NCBI RefSeq assembly: GCF_016774335.1
Contig: NZ_JAETWA010000026.1
Location: 1-64,000, forward strand
Reading direction: 5' to 3'
Source: Luteimonas saliphila
GTDB lineage: Bacteria > Pseudomonadota > Gammaproteobacteria > Xanthomonadales > Xanthomonadaceae
Length of the DNA: 64,000 nt
A program made the position numbers and the translations under genes. The notes beneath the pieces were generated by a model. It did no database searches. It had not been told where the DNA came from and saw only the letters and a program-made list of their open reading frames with translations. Positions 55,630 through 64,000 of the stretch are shown here, one piece after another (the stretch's first letter is position 1; every line of letters starts with the position of its first letter).

Positions 55630-57450
55630 TCAGTGGTGGCGCACCAGCGATTCGCCGCGCGGCACGCGCACTGCGTCGACCATGCGCTGGGTCTCCTCGT
55701 CCGGCGCCGGAGTCAGCAGCGACACCGTGATCATCGCGATGAAGCTGGCGACCACGCCGACCACGCCGAAGCGCAGGTGGTCGAGGCCCAGCCACGGCGT
55801 CATGCCGTTGCGCACCGCGATCAGGTAGCCCCAGCCGGCGATCAGGCCGACCACCATGCCCGCGACCGCACCGGCACGGTTGGCGCGCTTCCACCACACG
55901 CCCAGCACCAGCGGCGCGAACAGGCCCGACATCGCGAAGCAGAAGGCCCAGGCCACCGCGCCGAGGATGCCTTCCAGCCGCATCGAGGCCACCGCCGCAC
56001 CGGCCGCACCGATCACCAGCAGCAGGACGCGGGCGGTCAGCAGGCGCTTCCGGGTTTCGGCCTTCGGGTCGATGATCTTGTAGTACAGGTCGTGCGACAG
56101 GGTGTTGGCCATGGCCAGCAGCAGGCCGTCGGCGGTGGACAGCGCCGCCGCCAGGCCGCCGGCGGCCACCAGGCCCGAGATCACGTAGGGCAGACCGGCG
56201 AACTCCGGCGTGGCCAGCACGATGATGTCGGGGTTGAGGAAGAACTCGTTGATCTGCAGGATGCCGTCGCCGTTGGAATCGCGGATCGCCACCAGGCCGA
56301 TCTCGCCCCAGTTCCGCACCCAGCCCAGCGCCTCGACGTCGGCGATCGCCTTGCCGAAGATCGAGCTGGCCAGGGTCGGGTCGAACAGCGAGAGCTTGCT
56401 CAGCGTGGCCAGGGCCGGCGCCGAGAAGTACAGCAGGAAGATGAAGAACAGCGACCAGGCCACCGAGCTGCGCGCCGCCTTGACCGACGGAGTGGTGAAG
56501 TAGCGCATCAGGATGTGCGGCAGCGATGCGGTGCCGACCATCATGCAGAACGCCAGGGTCACGAACTGCCACGCGGCCAGGGCCCCGTCCGCCGGCGAGG
56601 CGTGCAGGGTGGTCAGCGCCGAGAGGCCGGCGACGGTATCGACCGGTGCGGTGCCCACGCCGAGCAGCGGCTCGAGTTCCTGGATGCGTTCCACCGCGGG
56701 GCCGTACTGCAGCTGCGGGAACCAGCCGAAGCCCTGCGCGCCCGACATCCACACGATCGGCAGGATGTAGGCCACGATCAGCACGATGTACTGCGCCACC
56801 TGGGTCCAGGTCACCGCGCGCATGCCGCCGAGCATCGAGCACACCAGGATGCCGACCAGGCCCAGCCAGCAGGCGAGCTCGAACGGGATCAGGAAGGCGC
56901 GTGCGGCGATCGTGCCGGTGGCGGTGATCTGCGCGGTGACGTAGGTGAACGAGGCCACGATCAGCACCACGATCGCGCAGAACCGGGTCAGCTTGCCGCC
57001 GTAGCGCGTGCCGATGAAGTCGGGCACGGTGTAGCAGCCGAACTTGCGCAGGTACGGCGCCATCAGGGTCGCGACCAGGATGTAGCCGCCGGTCCAGCCG
57101 ACCACGAAGGCCAGGTACGGATAGCCGGACATGAAGATGCCGCCGGCCATCGCCACGAACGACGCGCCCGACATCCAGTCCGCCGCCGTCGCCATGCCGT
57201 TGAACACCGGCGGCACGCTGCGGCCGGCGAGGTAATACGCATCCGCTGCCGCGGTCCGCGACAGCACGCCGATGAAGGCGTAGATGCCGATGGTGAAGGC
57301 GACGAAGCTCAGGCCGATGGCGCGCGCGCTGAGCCCGAACTGCTCCAGTACCGCCATCAGCGCGAAGAACGCGAGGAACCCGCCGGTGTAGATCGCGTAG
57401 ATCTTCGGCAGGCTTTGTGTGAAGGACTTGCCTTCGAATTCCAGTGCCAT
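55630..57450 (-). CDS. Sodium:solute symporter, large subunit (SLC5 type, VC_2705 subfamily)
   Basis: Protein of 606 residues with about 13 membrane helices. SSS-family motifs include GRSVPPVFNGMATAADWMSGASFV, and GLAAALSTADGLLLAMANTLSHD late in the protein. The partner small subunit DUF4212 lies 18 bases upstream. Gene order with acs suggests uptake of acetate or a similar short organic acid. A 12-residue EF-hand-like loop, DSNGDGILQINE (residues 391-402, bases 56280-56245), sits in an extramembrane segment. The terminator follows the stop. Confidence 0.93.
   Translation of the reverse strand: MALEFEGKSFTQSLPKIYAIYTGGFLAFFALMAVLEQFGLSARAIGLSFVAFTIGIYAFIGVLSRTAAADAYYLAGRSVPPVFNGMATAADWMSGASFVAMAGGIFMSGYPYLAFVVGWTGGYILVATLMAPYLRKFGCYTVPDFIGTRYGGKLTRFCAIVVLIVASFTYVTAQITATGTIAARAFLIPFELACWLGLVGILVCSMLGGMRAVTWTQVAQYIVLIVAYILPIVWMSGAQGFGWFPQLQYGPAVERIQELEPLLGVGTAPVDTVAGLSALTTLHASPADGALAAWQFVTLAFCMMVGTASLPHILMRYFTTPSVKAARSSVAWSLFFIFLLYFSAPALATLSKLSLFDPTLASSIFGKAIADVEALGWVRNWGEIGLVAIRDSNGDGILQINEFFLNPDIIVLATPEFAGLPYVISGLVAAGGLAAALSTADGLLLAMANTLSHDLYYKIIDPKAETRKRLLTARVLLLVIGAAGAAVASMRLEGILGAVAWAFCFAMSGLFAPLVLGVWWKRANRAGAVAGMVVGLIAGWGYLIAVRNGMTPWLGLDHLRFGVVGVVASFIAMITVSLLTPAPDEETQRMVDAVRVPRGESLVRHH
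56245..56280 (-). other. EF-hand-type Ca-binding loop inside the symporter
   Basis: Residues 391-402, DSNGDGILQINE, have acidic or polar ligands at loop positions 1, 3, 5, 12, Gly at 6 and Ile at 8, the full EF-hand consensus. Only one loop is seen and flanking helices are not obvious. Confidence 0.75.
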
Positions 57451-57468
57451 GACGTATCCCCTAGGTTG

Positions 57469-57720
57469 TCAGTCTTCTTCGTGGACGCCGTACTTGACGT
57501 CGATGGCGTGCTGCTGCCTGCTGAACAGGAACAGCTGGACGACGAACACGGCCAGCGACCCCTGCGCGGCCATGTAGTACCCCAGCGGCCAGCCGAGGAA
57601 ACGGATGTGGTTGATGTCGTGGGCGAACCAGTGGATCAGGAACGCGAAGACGAACCAGACCGCAAGGTGGGCGAGCGTCAGGTTGCGGGTCTTGCGCCAG
57701 TGTTCAGTGTCTGCACTCAT
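57469..57720 (-). CDS. DUF4212 small subunit of the sodium:solute symporter
   Basis: Protein of 83 residues with two membrane helices (about 17-37 and 46-67), NLTLAHLAVWFVFAF at the start of helix 1 and LGWPLGYYMAAQGSLAVFV in helix 2. It is found as the partner of VC_2705-type symporters and is needed for their activity or stability by inference. First gene of the two-gene operon, 18 bases before the large subunit. Confidence 0.92.
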   Translation of the reverse strand: MSADTEHWRKTRNLTLAHLAVWFVFAFLIHWFAHDINHIRFLGWPLGYYMAAQGSLAVFVVQLFLFSRQQHAIDVKYGVHEED

Positions 57721-57783
57721 GGTTGAAACGCCTCCGTGGATCTTCAGGTGTCGAACGCCGGATGGTTCCCGTTGCCGGAGTCG

Positions 57784-57811
57784 GCGGGGCCGCCTTTGAC
57801 GGCGGCCCCGC
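57784..57811 (-). terminator. Strong hairpin after the porin gene
   Basis: GCGGGGCCGCC (57784-57794) pairs with 57801-57811 around a six-base loop. It lies 13 bases after the porin stop. No T tract follows on the minus strand, so it may be a pause or mRNA-stabilising element rather than a full terminator. Confidence 0.55.
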
Positions 57812-57823
57812 GCGGACGACGGA

Positions 57824-59227
57824 CTAGAAGGAATACTTGACGGTGGTCTGGATACGCTTCAGGTCGCCCTTGCGGTCGTCCTCGAGCGCGCGCTCGCCCC
57901 AGCTGATCTCGGCGCCGACGTCCAGCTTCGGGAACGGCGAATAGATCACGTTGGCGTGGAACGATTGCGCGCGTTCGACCGCCGCCCAGCTTCCCGGCCC
58001 CCATCCCGCCAGGCCGCGGTCGTTGTCGAACTCGGCGACCGAGTACATCAGGTTGGTGCGCAGCTGCGGGGTGAAGGCGTGGCGCCACGCGACGAAGCCA
58101 CCGGCGCCGTTCTGCGCGTGCAGCTCGCCGTTGGCGTCGAGCACGGCGTCGGCGCCGAGGCCGAAGGCCATGTAGCGGCCGATGCCGGCGCCGTAGTTGG
58201 CCATCCAGCGGATGTCGTCGCTGGCGCCGAGGTTGAAGCGTCCCGACAGGCTGACCGCGGCCCCGCTGGTGCTTTCGGTGCCGGACTTGAGCTGGCGCAC
58301 CAGGCCGGCGACGCTGAAGTGGCCCCAGTCGCCCTTGGTCACGTAGCGCGCGGTGAGGTCGGGCATGAGGTTGCTGCCGCCGGCGTTGTTGCGCGCCGCG
58401 GTGGCGACGCTGCTGACCGTGGTGAGCGGGTTCTCCAGGGCGACCGAGAACGGACCCTTGGTGTAGCGGACCTGGGCCTGGCGGACGAAGGTGGTGCCCT
58501 CGGTTACGCCGACGAAGTCCACCGCCTCGGGGAGCGCAGCCACGTCCTGGAAGTTGGACCAGGTCTGGCCGGCCAGCCAGTTGTTCCAGGTCACGAACGC
58601 GTGGCGGAGCGTGACGCCATGGGTGTTGGTCGCCACCTCGTTGCCCAGATTGGCGCTGCCGCCGCCGAACATGTCTGCCTCGATGAAGCCGCGGAACTTG
58701 TCGCCGCCCTCGCTGGTGAAGTCGGCGGCCAGCCAGAAGCGCGAGAACGCGGCATGCACGTCGGTGTACGGATCGGTGTCGGGCTCGGCGCCGTTGGCGA
58801 CCACCGGGATCGTGGCCGGCACGTAGAACAGCCGTCCGGCCGAGCCTTCGGCGATCGCGCCGTCGCTGGTGTCGGTGGTCATCGCATCGAGCTTGATGAA
58901 GCCGCCGTAGGAGAACGCGCTGCCCGGCGTGGCTCCGGTCAGGATCGGCGAGCCCTGGATGCGCGGCTTGCCGTCGGCCGGCGCCCCCTGCGCCACCCGC
59001 ACCTCGTCGAGCTGGGTCCTGGTCGCCGCGACCGTGGCCTGGGTCTCGGCGACCGAGGCCTGCGTCTGCTGCTGCGATTGCAGCAATGCCTGCACCTGCG
59101 CTTCGAGCTGGGCGATGCGCGCCTCCAGTTCCCGTTCCTTCGCGGTCTGCCCGAACGCCATCCCCGGCGCCATCAGGGCCACCATCATCGCAACCGCCAG
59201 CGGTCGCATCGGCCTGTGTCTTGTCAT
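57824..59227 (-). CDS. DcaP-like trimeric outer-membrane porin
   Basis: Protein of 467 residues. Signal peptide 1-26, then an N-terminal coiled coil (about 28-78: KERELEARIAQLEAQVQALL, with Gln-rich continuation) typical of DcaP-type porins, then a beta-barrel ending KYSF with terminal Phe. DcaP proteins pass dicarboxylates and other small anions. Position between the symporter operon and divergent acs suggests it lets the same substrate across the outer membrane. The start at 59227 is supported by GGGAGGGGAA upstream. Confidence 0.9.
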   Translation of the reverse strand: MTRHRPMRPLAVAMMVALMAPGMAFGQTAKERELEARIAQLEAQVQALLQSQQQTQASVAETQATVAATRTQLDEVRVAQGAPADGKPRIQGSPILTGATPGSAFSYGGFIKLDAMTTDTSDGAIAEGSAGRLFYVPATIPVVANGAEPDTDPYTDVHAAFSRFWLAADFTSEGGDKFRGFIEADMFGGGSANLGNEVATNTHGVTLRHAFVTWNNWLAGQTWSNFQDVAALPEAVDFVGVTEGTTFVRQAQVRYTKGPFSVALENPLTTVSSVATAARNNAGGSNLMPDLTARYVTKGDWGHFSVAGLVRQLKSGTESTSGAAVSLSGRFNLGASDDIRWMANYGAGIGRYMAFGLGADAVLDANGELHAQNGAGGFVAWRHAFTPQLRTNLMYSVAEFDNDRGLAGWGPGSWAAVERAQSFHANVIYSPFPKLDVGAEISWGERALEDDRKGDLKRIQTTVKYSF

Positions 59228-59433
59228 GAAGTTCCCCTCCCAGAGACGTGTGTGTACGCACTAGCACGGCGAGGCTGCGCGCCGGGGACGACCGTGCCTA
59301 TTCGTCTTTGGTAGGGGGCGGTATTGCGTGCGACCAAAGTCCAAGGCCTGTGTTGCGTTGCAACATGCGTGGATGCGGCACACTGGCGGGCGATGCAGGA
59401 TCGATTGCCGGACGCAAGCCTCGGGAGGGCGAC
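59228..59433. promoter_or_regulatory. Divergent promoter region between porin and acs
   Basis: Holds the promoters of both genes. A small palindrome-like TTGCGTTGCAACATGCG occurs at about 59351-59367. No certain -10/-35 or -24/-12 element was identified. Confidence 0.4.
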
Positions 59434-61377
<1,944 letters not shown>

Positions 61378-61426
61378 CCCGGTTGCTCGGCTTGGGTCGG
61401 CCAGGGAGCGGCGAGCCGAGGTGGCT

Positions 61427-61501
61427 GTCATCCCGAGCGAAGCGAGGGATCTCCTGTCGGCTGCAGGGACGAAGCAGATCCCTCGCTTCGCTCGGGATGA
61501 C
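61427..61501. repeat. Palindromic intergenic repeat, family 1 copy 3
   Basis: A 75-bp inverted repeat with arms GTCATCCCGAGCGAAGCGAG and its complement, 49 bases after the acs stop. The arms match copies at 14661 and 17081 while the loop differs, as expected for pairing-conserved elements. Confidence 0.92.
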
Positions 61502-61653
61502 AAGAATAGGGAGTTTCTCGGTCCGGTGAATTCTTCGGCTCCATTGAAGGCTTCGACGTCAGTGAACGCCCGGACCCGTCGCGTTGTCGAAGTGTCGCGC
61601 CGGCGCCCCTGCAGGCGCAGTTGCCAGTTCCGCAGGAGGCGGGGCCCCAACGC

Positions 61654-62322
61654 ATGACCACCATTCTCGTAGCCGACGACCACCCCCTGTTCCGCGAGGC
61701 ACTGCGCGGCGCGGTGGTGCGCGTGATCCCGAACGCCGAACTGCACGAAGCCGAGAACGCGCAGGGCCTGTACGCGATGGCCGACGCCCATCCCGACGCC
61801 GACCTCCTCCTGCTCGACCTCAACATGCCCGGCGCCCAGGGTTTCAGCGCACTCGTGCACCTGCGCGGGCTGCACCCGCAACTGCCGGTGGTGATGGTGT
61901 CCGCGCGCGAGGAGCCGGCCGTGATCCGGCGCGCGCTCGACCACGGCGCGATGGGCTTCATCCCCAAATCCTCCAACGCCGAGGCGCTCGGCACCGCCCT
62001 GCGCCACGTCCTCGAAGGCGACCGCTGGGTGCCGGAGATCGCCAGCGGCGCGCCGGACACCGCGCCCGACGAGCACGAGGTCGCCGCGCGCGTGCGCGAG
62101 CTCACGCCGCAGCAGTTCCGGGTGCTGCAGATGCTCGGCTCGGGCAAGCTCAACAAGCAGATCGGTTACGAGCTGGGCGTGTCCGAGGCCACGATCAAGG
62201 CGCACATGAGCGCGATCCTGCGCAAGCTCGGCGCGTCCAACCGGACCCAGGCGGTGCTGATGGCGGGCAAGCTTTCGGTCGATCCGGACAAGGTCGTCGC
62301 GCCGGACGGCGAGTTCGACTGA
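61654..62322 (+). CDS. LuxR-type (NarL-family) response regulator, possibly CrbR-like
   Basis: Protein of 222 residues. Receiver domain (1-120) with phosphoacceptor Asp55 in LLLLDLNMPG and the Lys of FIPKSSN; C-terminal LuxR helix-turn-helix (LTPQQFRVLQMLGSGKLNKQIGYELGVSEATIKAHMSAIL, about 150-190). In Vibrio and Pseudomonas, CrbR, a regulator of this type, turns on acs; position beside acs makes a similar role likely. No cognate kinase is in the window. The start at 61654 is set by AGGAGG upstream and the receiver's first strand. Confidence 0.9.
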   Translation: MTTILVADDHPLFREALRGAVVRVIPNAELHEAENAQGLYAMADAHPDADLLLLDLNMPGAQGFSALVHLRGLHPQLPVVMVSAREEPAVIRRALDHGAMGFIPKSSNAEALGTALRHVLEGDRWVPEIASGAPDTAPDEHEVAARVRELTPQQFRVLQMLGSGKLNKQIGYELGVSEATIKAHMSAILRKLGASNRTQAVLMAGKLSVDPDKVVAPDGEFD

Positions 62323-62338
62323 TCGTCGCCGCGCGCGG

Positions 62339-62986
62339 TCAGTACGCGTGGCGGTGCTTGCCGAAGCGGTCCAGGTAGTCGCGCGCGAACGGGTCGAGCG
62401 GCATGTCGCCGAGGTCGGCGCGATCGTACGTGCGCAGGTCGGCGATGGCGGTGAACGCGCCCGTGGCCGCGACGCGTTCCAGCGAGCGCAGGCGCAGGCG
62501 GTAGTCGGCCACGCGGTAGTCCGCAGGCAGCCCGACCGCATCCAGCCACTCCAGCGTCACCCTGCGGCCTGCGGCATCGCGACCGGCAAGACGCGTGGCG
62601 TCCTCGCCGAAGCGCTGCGCGCTCCCCGCGCCGCGCAGGGAGGCGCGCAGGGACGGTGGCACGATCCCGGCCAGCGTGTCCCAGTCGGGCAACTCGTCGA
62701 GCGCGCGCAGGTCGCCGGGCGAGGCGACGACGACCGCGCCGCGCCCGGAGAACACCTCGGTGCGTTCGATGCCGTCGTCGAGCCGCCGCCAGATCCGCGG
62801 CGGCATGGCATCGCTGCCGCGGTACTCCACGCGCGCGTCGTCGCGCACGACGACCAGCGCGTGCCGGCGAGCGCCCTCGTGGATCTCGTACTCGGCGCGC
62901 CAGGCATCGGCGGCCCATCCCTGGCCGGCGATGCAGGACGCCAGCAGCCACAGGGCGATCCGCGGACCGCTCGCGTGGCGGCGCAC
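62339..62986 (-). CDS. Exported protein of unknown function
   Basis: Protein of about 215 residues from a GTG at 62986, which gives a normal signal peptide (RIALWLLASCIAGQGWAAD). The body has a beta-rich pattern (WRAEYEIHEGARRHALVVVRDDARVEYR, about 26-53) like periplasmic substrate- or lipid-binding proteins, and ends in a basic segment. The family was not recognised. It lies five bases after the alkaline phosphatase stop and is probably co-transcribed with it, hinting at phosphate metabolism. Confidence 0.72.
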   Translation of the reverse strand: MRRHASGPRIALWLLASCIAGQGWAADAWRAEYEIHEGARRHALVVVRDDARVEYRGSDAMPPRIWRRLDDGIERTEVFSGRGAVVVASPGDLRALDELPDWDTLAGIVPPSLRASLRGAGSAQRFGEDATRLAGRDAAGRRVTLEWLDAVGLPADYRVADYRLRLRSLERVAATGAFTAIADLRTYDRADLGDMPLDPFARDYLDRFGKHRHAY

Positions 62987-62991
62987 CGGCC

Positions 62992-64000
62992 TCACCTGCG
63001 GACCGGCGGCTTGCCGCCGCCCAGGCCCGCACGTAGGTCGGCTTCCATCAGTGGTGGCGCCAGCGGCGGGCGCGTCAGCTTGCCTGCCGGCGACCCTGCG
63101 CCCGACCCGCTGCAGCCGCCGAACAGCGCGCACAGGAACGCGTTGATGTCCTTCTGCGACTGCGACATCACGTGGAAGATCACGTTCTGCTCGACCACGC
63201 CCTGGAACGCGTGCGCGCCGGGGCCGCTGGCGTAGATGCCCACGTCCTCGCCGGCGTGGGTCTCGCTGCCCAGGGGCAGGGTGGCTTCCTGCAGGAAGTC
63301 GGGATGCGCGGTGTCGGTGGTGGTCAGGTCGGGGCGGCCGTTGCCGCCGCGGTAGCCGGGGCCGTTGGCATAGCCGAGCGTGGTGTACGGCTTGCCGTCG
63401 CCGGCGAGCGCGAACTGGCCTTCGCTGACCACCTTGCCGAGGATGTCGTTGCCGCGGTCGGGATAGCCGGCGATCGTGAACACGTGGCTGTGGTCGGCGC
63501 TGACCACGATCAACGTGTCGTCCTCCGACGTCAGGTTGCGCGCCACGCGCACCGCGTCCGACAGCGCGATGGTGTCCGACAGCGCGCGGCTGGCGTTGCC
63601 GGCATGGTGGCTGTGGTCGATGCGGCCGCCCTCGACCACCAGCAAGAAGCCCTTGCCCGTGTCGTTGGCCTGCAGCACCTGGATCGCCTTGCGCGTCATC
63701 GCCGCGAGCGAAGGCTCCTTGCCGGTGTCGTCGGCACGGTCGTGCTCGTACTCCATGTGCGAGCGCTCGAACAGGCCCAGCAGCTTGCGCGTGCTGGCCG
63801 GGTCGATCGCGTTGAACTGCGCGCGGTTCCACACGTACGCCGCGCCGGGGCGACTGGCCCACTCCTGCGCGAGGTTGCGGCCATCCTTGCGGCGACCGAA
63901 GGCGCCGGCGTCCTCCGGGTCCGCCGCGGTGTTCGGCAGGAAGTAGCTGCGGCCGCCGCCGAGCACGACTTCCAGCCCGTCGCCGTAGGGGAATTCGATC
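62992..64000 (-). CDS. Alkaline phosphatase, 3' part of the gene
   Basis: The 336 C-terminal residues of an alkaline phosphatase superfamily enzyme; the gene starts beyond position 64000. Visible metal-site motifs are LLVVEGGRIDHSHHAGN and VVSADHSHVFT, and a late SETHAGEDVGIYASGPGAH, the order expected for the PhoA family. The phosphorylated Ser site lies in the missing part. A low-complexity Gly/Ser tail with a Cys pair (about 275-300 of the fragment) follows the fold. Likely periplasmic. The unknown exported protein follows five bases downstream. Confidence 0.9.
   Translation of the reverse strand, partial: IEFPYGDGLEVVLGGGRSYFLPNTAADPEDAGAFGRRKDGRNLAQEWASRPGAAYVWNRAQFNAIDPASTRKLLGLFERSHMEYEHDRADDTGKEPSLAAMTRKAIQVLQANDTGKGFLLVVEGGRIDHSHHAGNASRALSDTIALSDAVRVARNLTSEDDTLIVVSADHSHVFTIAGYPDRGNDILGKVVSEGQFALAGDGKPYTTLGYANGPGYRGGNGRPDLTTTDTAHPDFLQEATLPLGSETHAGEDVGIYASGPGAHAFQGVVEQNVIFHVMSQSQKDINAFLCALFGGCSGSGAGSPAGKLTRPPLAPPLMEADLRAGLGGGKPPVRR

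Overview
The window is about 64 kb of high-GC chromosome from a gammaproteobacterium of the Xanthomonadaceae/Lysobacteraceae type (Lysobacter, Luteimonas and Stenotrophomonas relatives). This placement is inferred from gene families and neighbourhoods: several TonB-dependent receptors with the Xanthomonas/Caulobacter N-terminal pattern, a NagX/NagA/NagB-II/LacI/GH20 N-acetylglucosamine locus, a DUF4212-symporter/Acs acetate block, pteridine reductase, and integron attC sites of the Xanthomonas style. No rRNA, tRNA, CRISPR array, prophage or complete insertion sequence was recognised.

Layout. Positions 1-2066 hold a string of integron gene cassettes (five complete attC sites, one broken), read on the minus strand, with no integrase at the end where one is expected (a CALIN). 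Positions 2235-7110 hold a heptamer repeat, an S9 peptidase and dnaG. Positions 7111-12259 hold YihY, two tandem serine hydrolases with the beta-lactamase fold, a membrane acyltransferase and a GNAT. Positions 12597-14611 hold yqeY, rpsU and divergent tsaD; with dnaG these are the scattered parts of the macromolecular synthesis operon, and rpoD is not in the window. Positions 14802-21493 hold folate and small housekeeping genes (folB, a YbdG-type channel, folK, a DUF6159 membrane protein, pteridine reductase, a MidA-type methyltransferase, VanZ, a GyrI-like protein).

Positions 21707-32661 form a GlcNAc/chitobiose utilisation locus: GH20 hexosaminidase, TonB receptor and sugar kinase on one strand; LacI regulator, NagB-II, NagA and NagX on the other. 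Two palindromes with a TGACAACG core lie between the divergent arms. Positions 32735-35043 hold topoisomerase IB and cca, whose stop codons share one CTAG. Positions 35279-41215 look like a phosphate/phosphodiester scavenging unit: TonB receptor plus glycerophosphodiesterase, divergent from a Tat-exported PhoD phosphatase, with a Pho-box-like direct repeat near phoD. A broken duplicate of the cca 5' end follows.

Positions 41588-47530 hold a CNNM-type protein, a soluble-type lytic transglycosylase, a TSUP permease and two unknowns. Positions 47893-51535 hold an isolated type III secretion switch protein (SctU/FlhB family), a divergent small unknown gene and a RegB/RegA-type two-component pair. 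Positions 51792-62322 form an acetate/short-chain-acid block: DUF294 protein, DnaQ-like exonuclease, an unknown protein, a YggT-like protein, DUF4212 plus sodium:solute symporter (with an EF-hand-like loop), a DcaP-like porin, acs and a LuxR-type response regulator. The window ends with an unknown secreted protein and the 3' part of an alkaline phosphatase gene.

Intergenic DNA is rich in palindromic repeats of at least four families, many sitting just after stop codons, so they may act as transcription terminators. Start/stop overlaps (ATGA, GTGA, TTGA) are common and indicate translational coupling.
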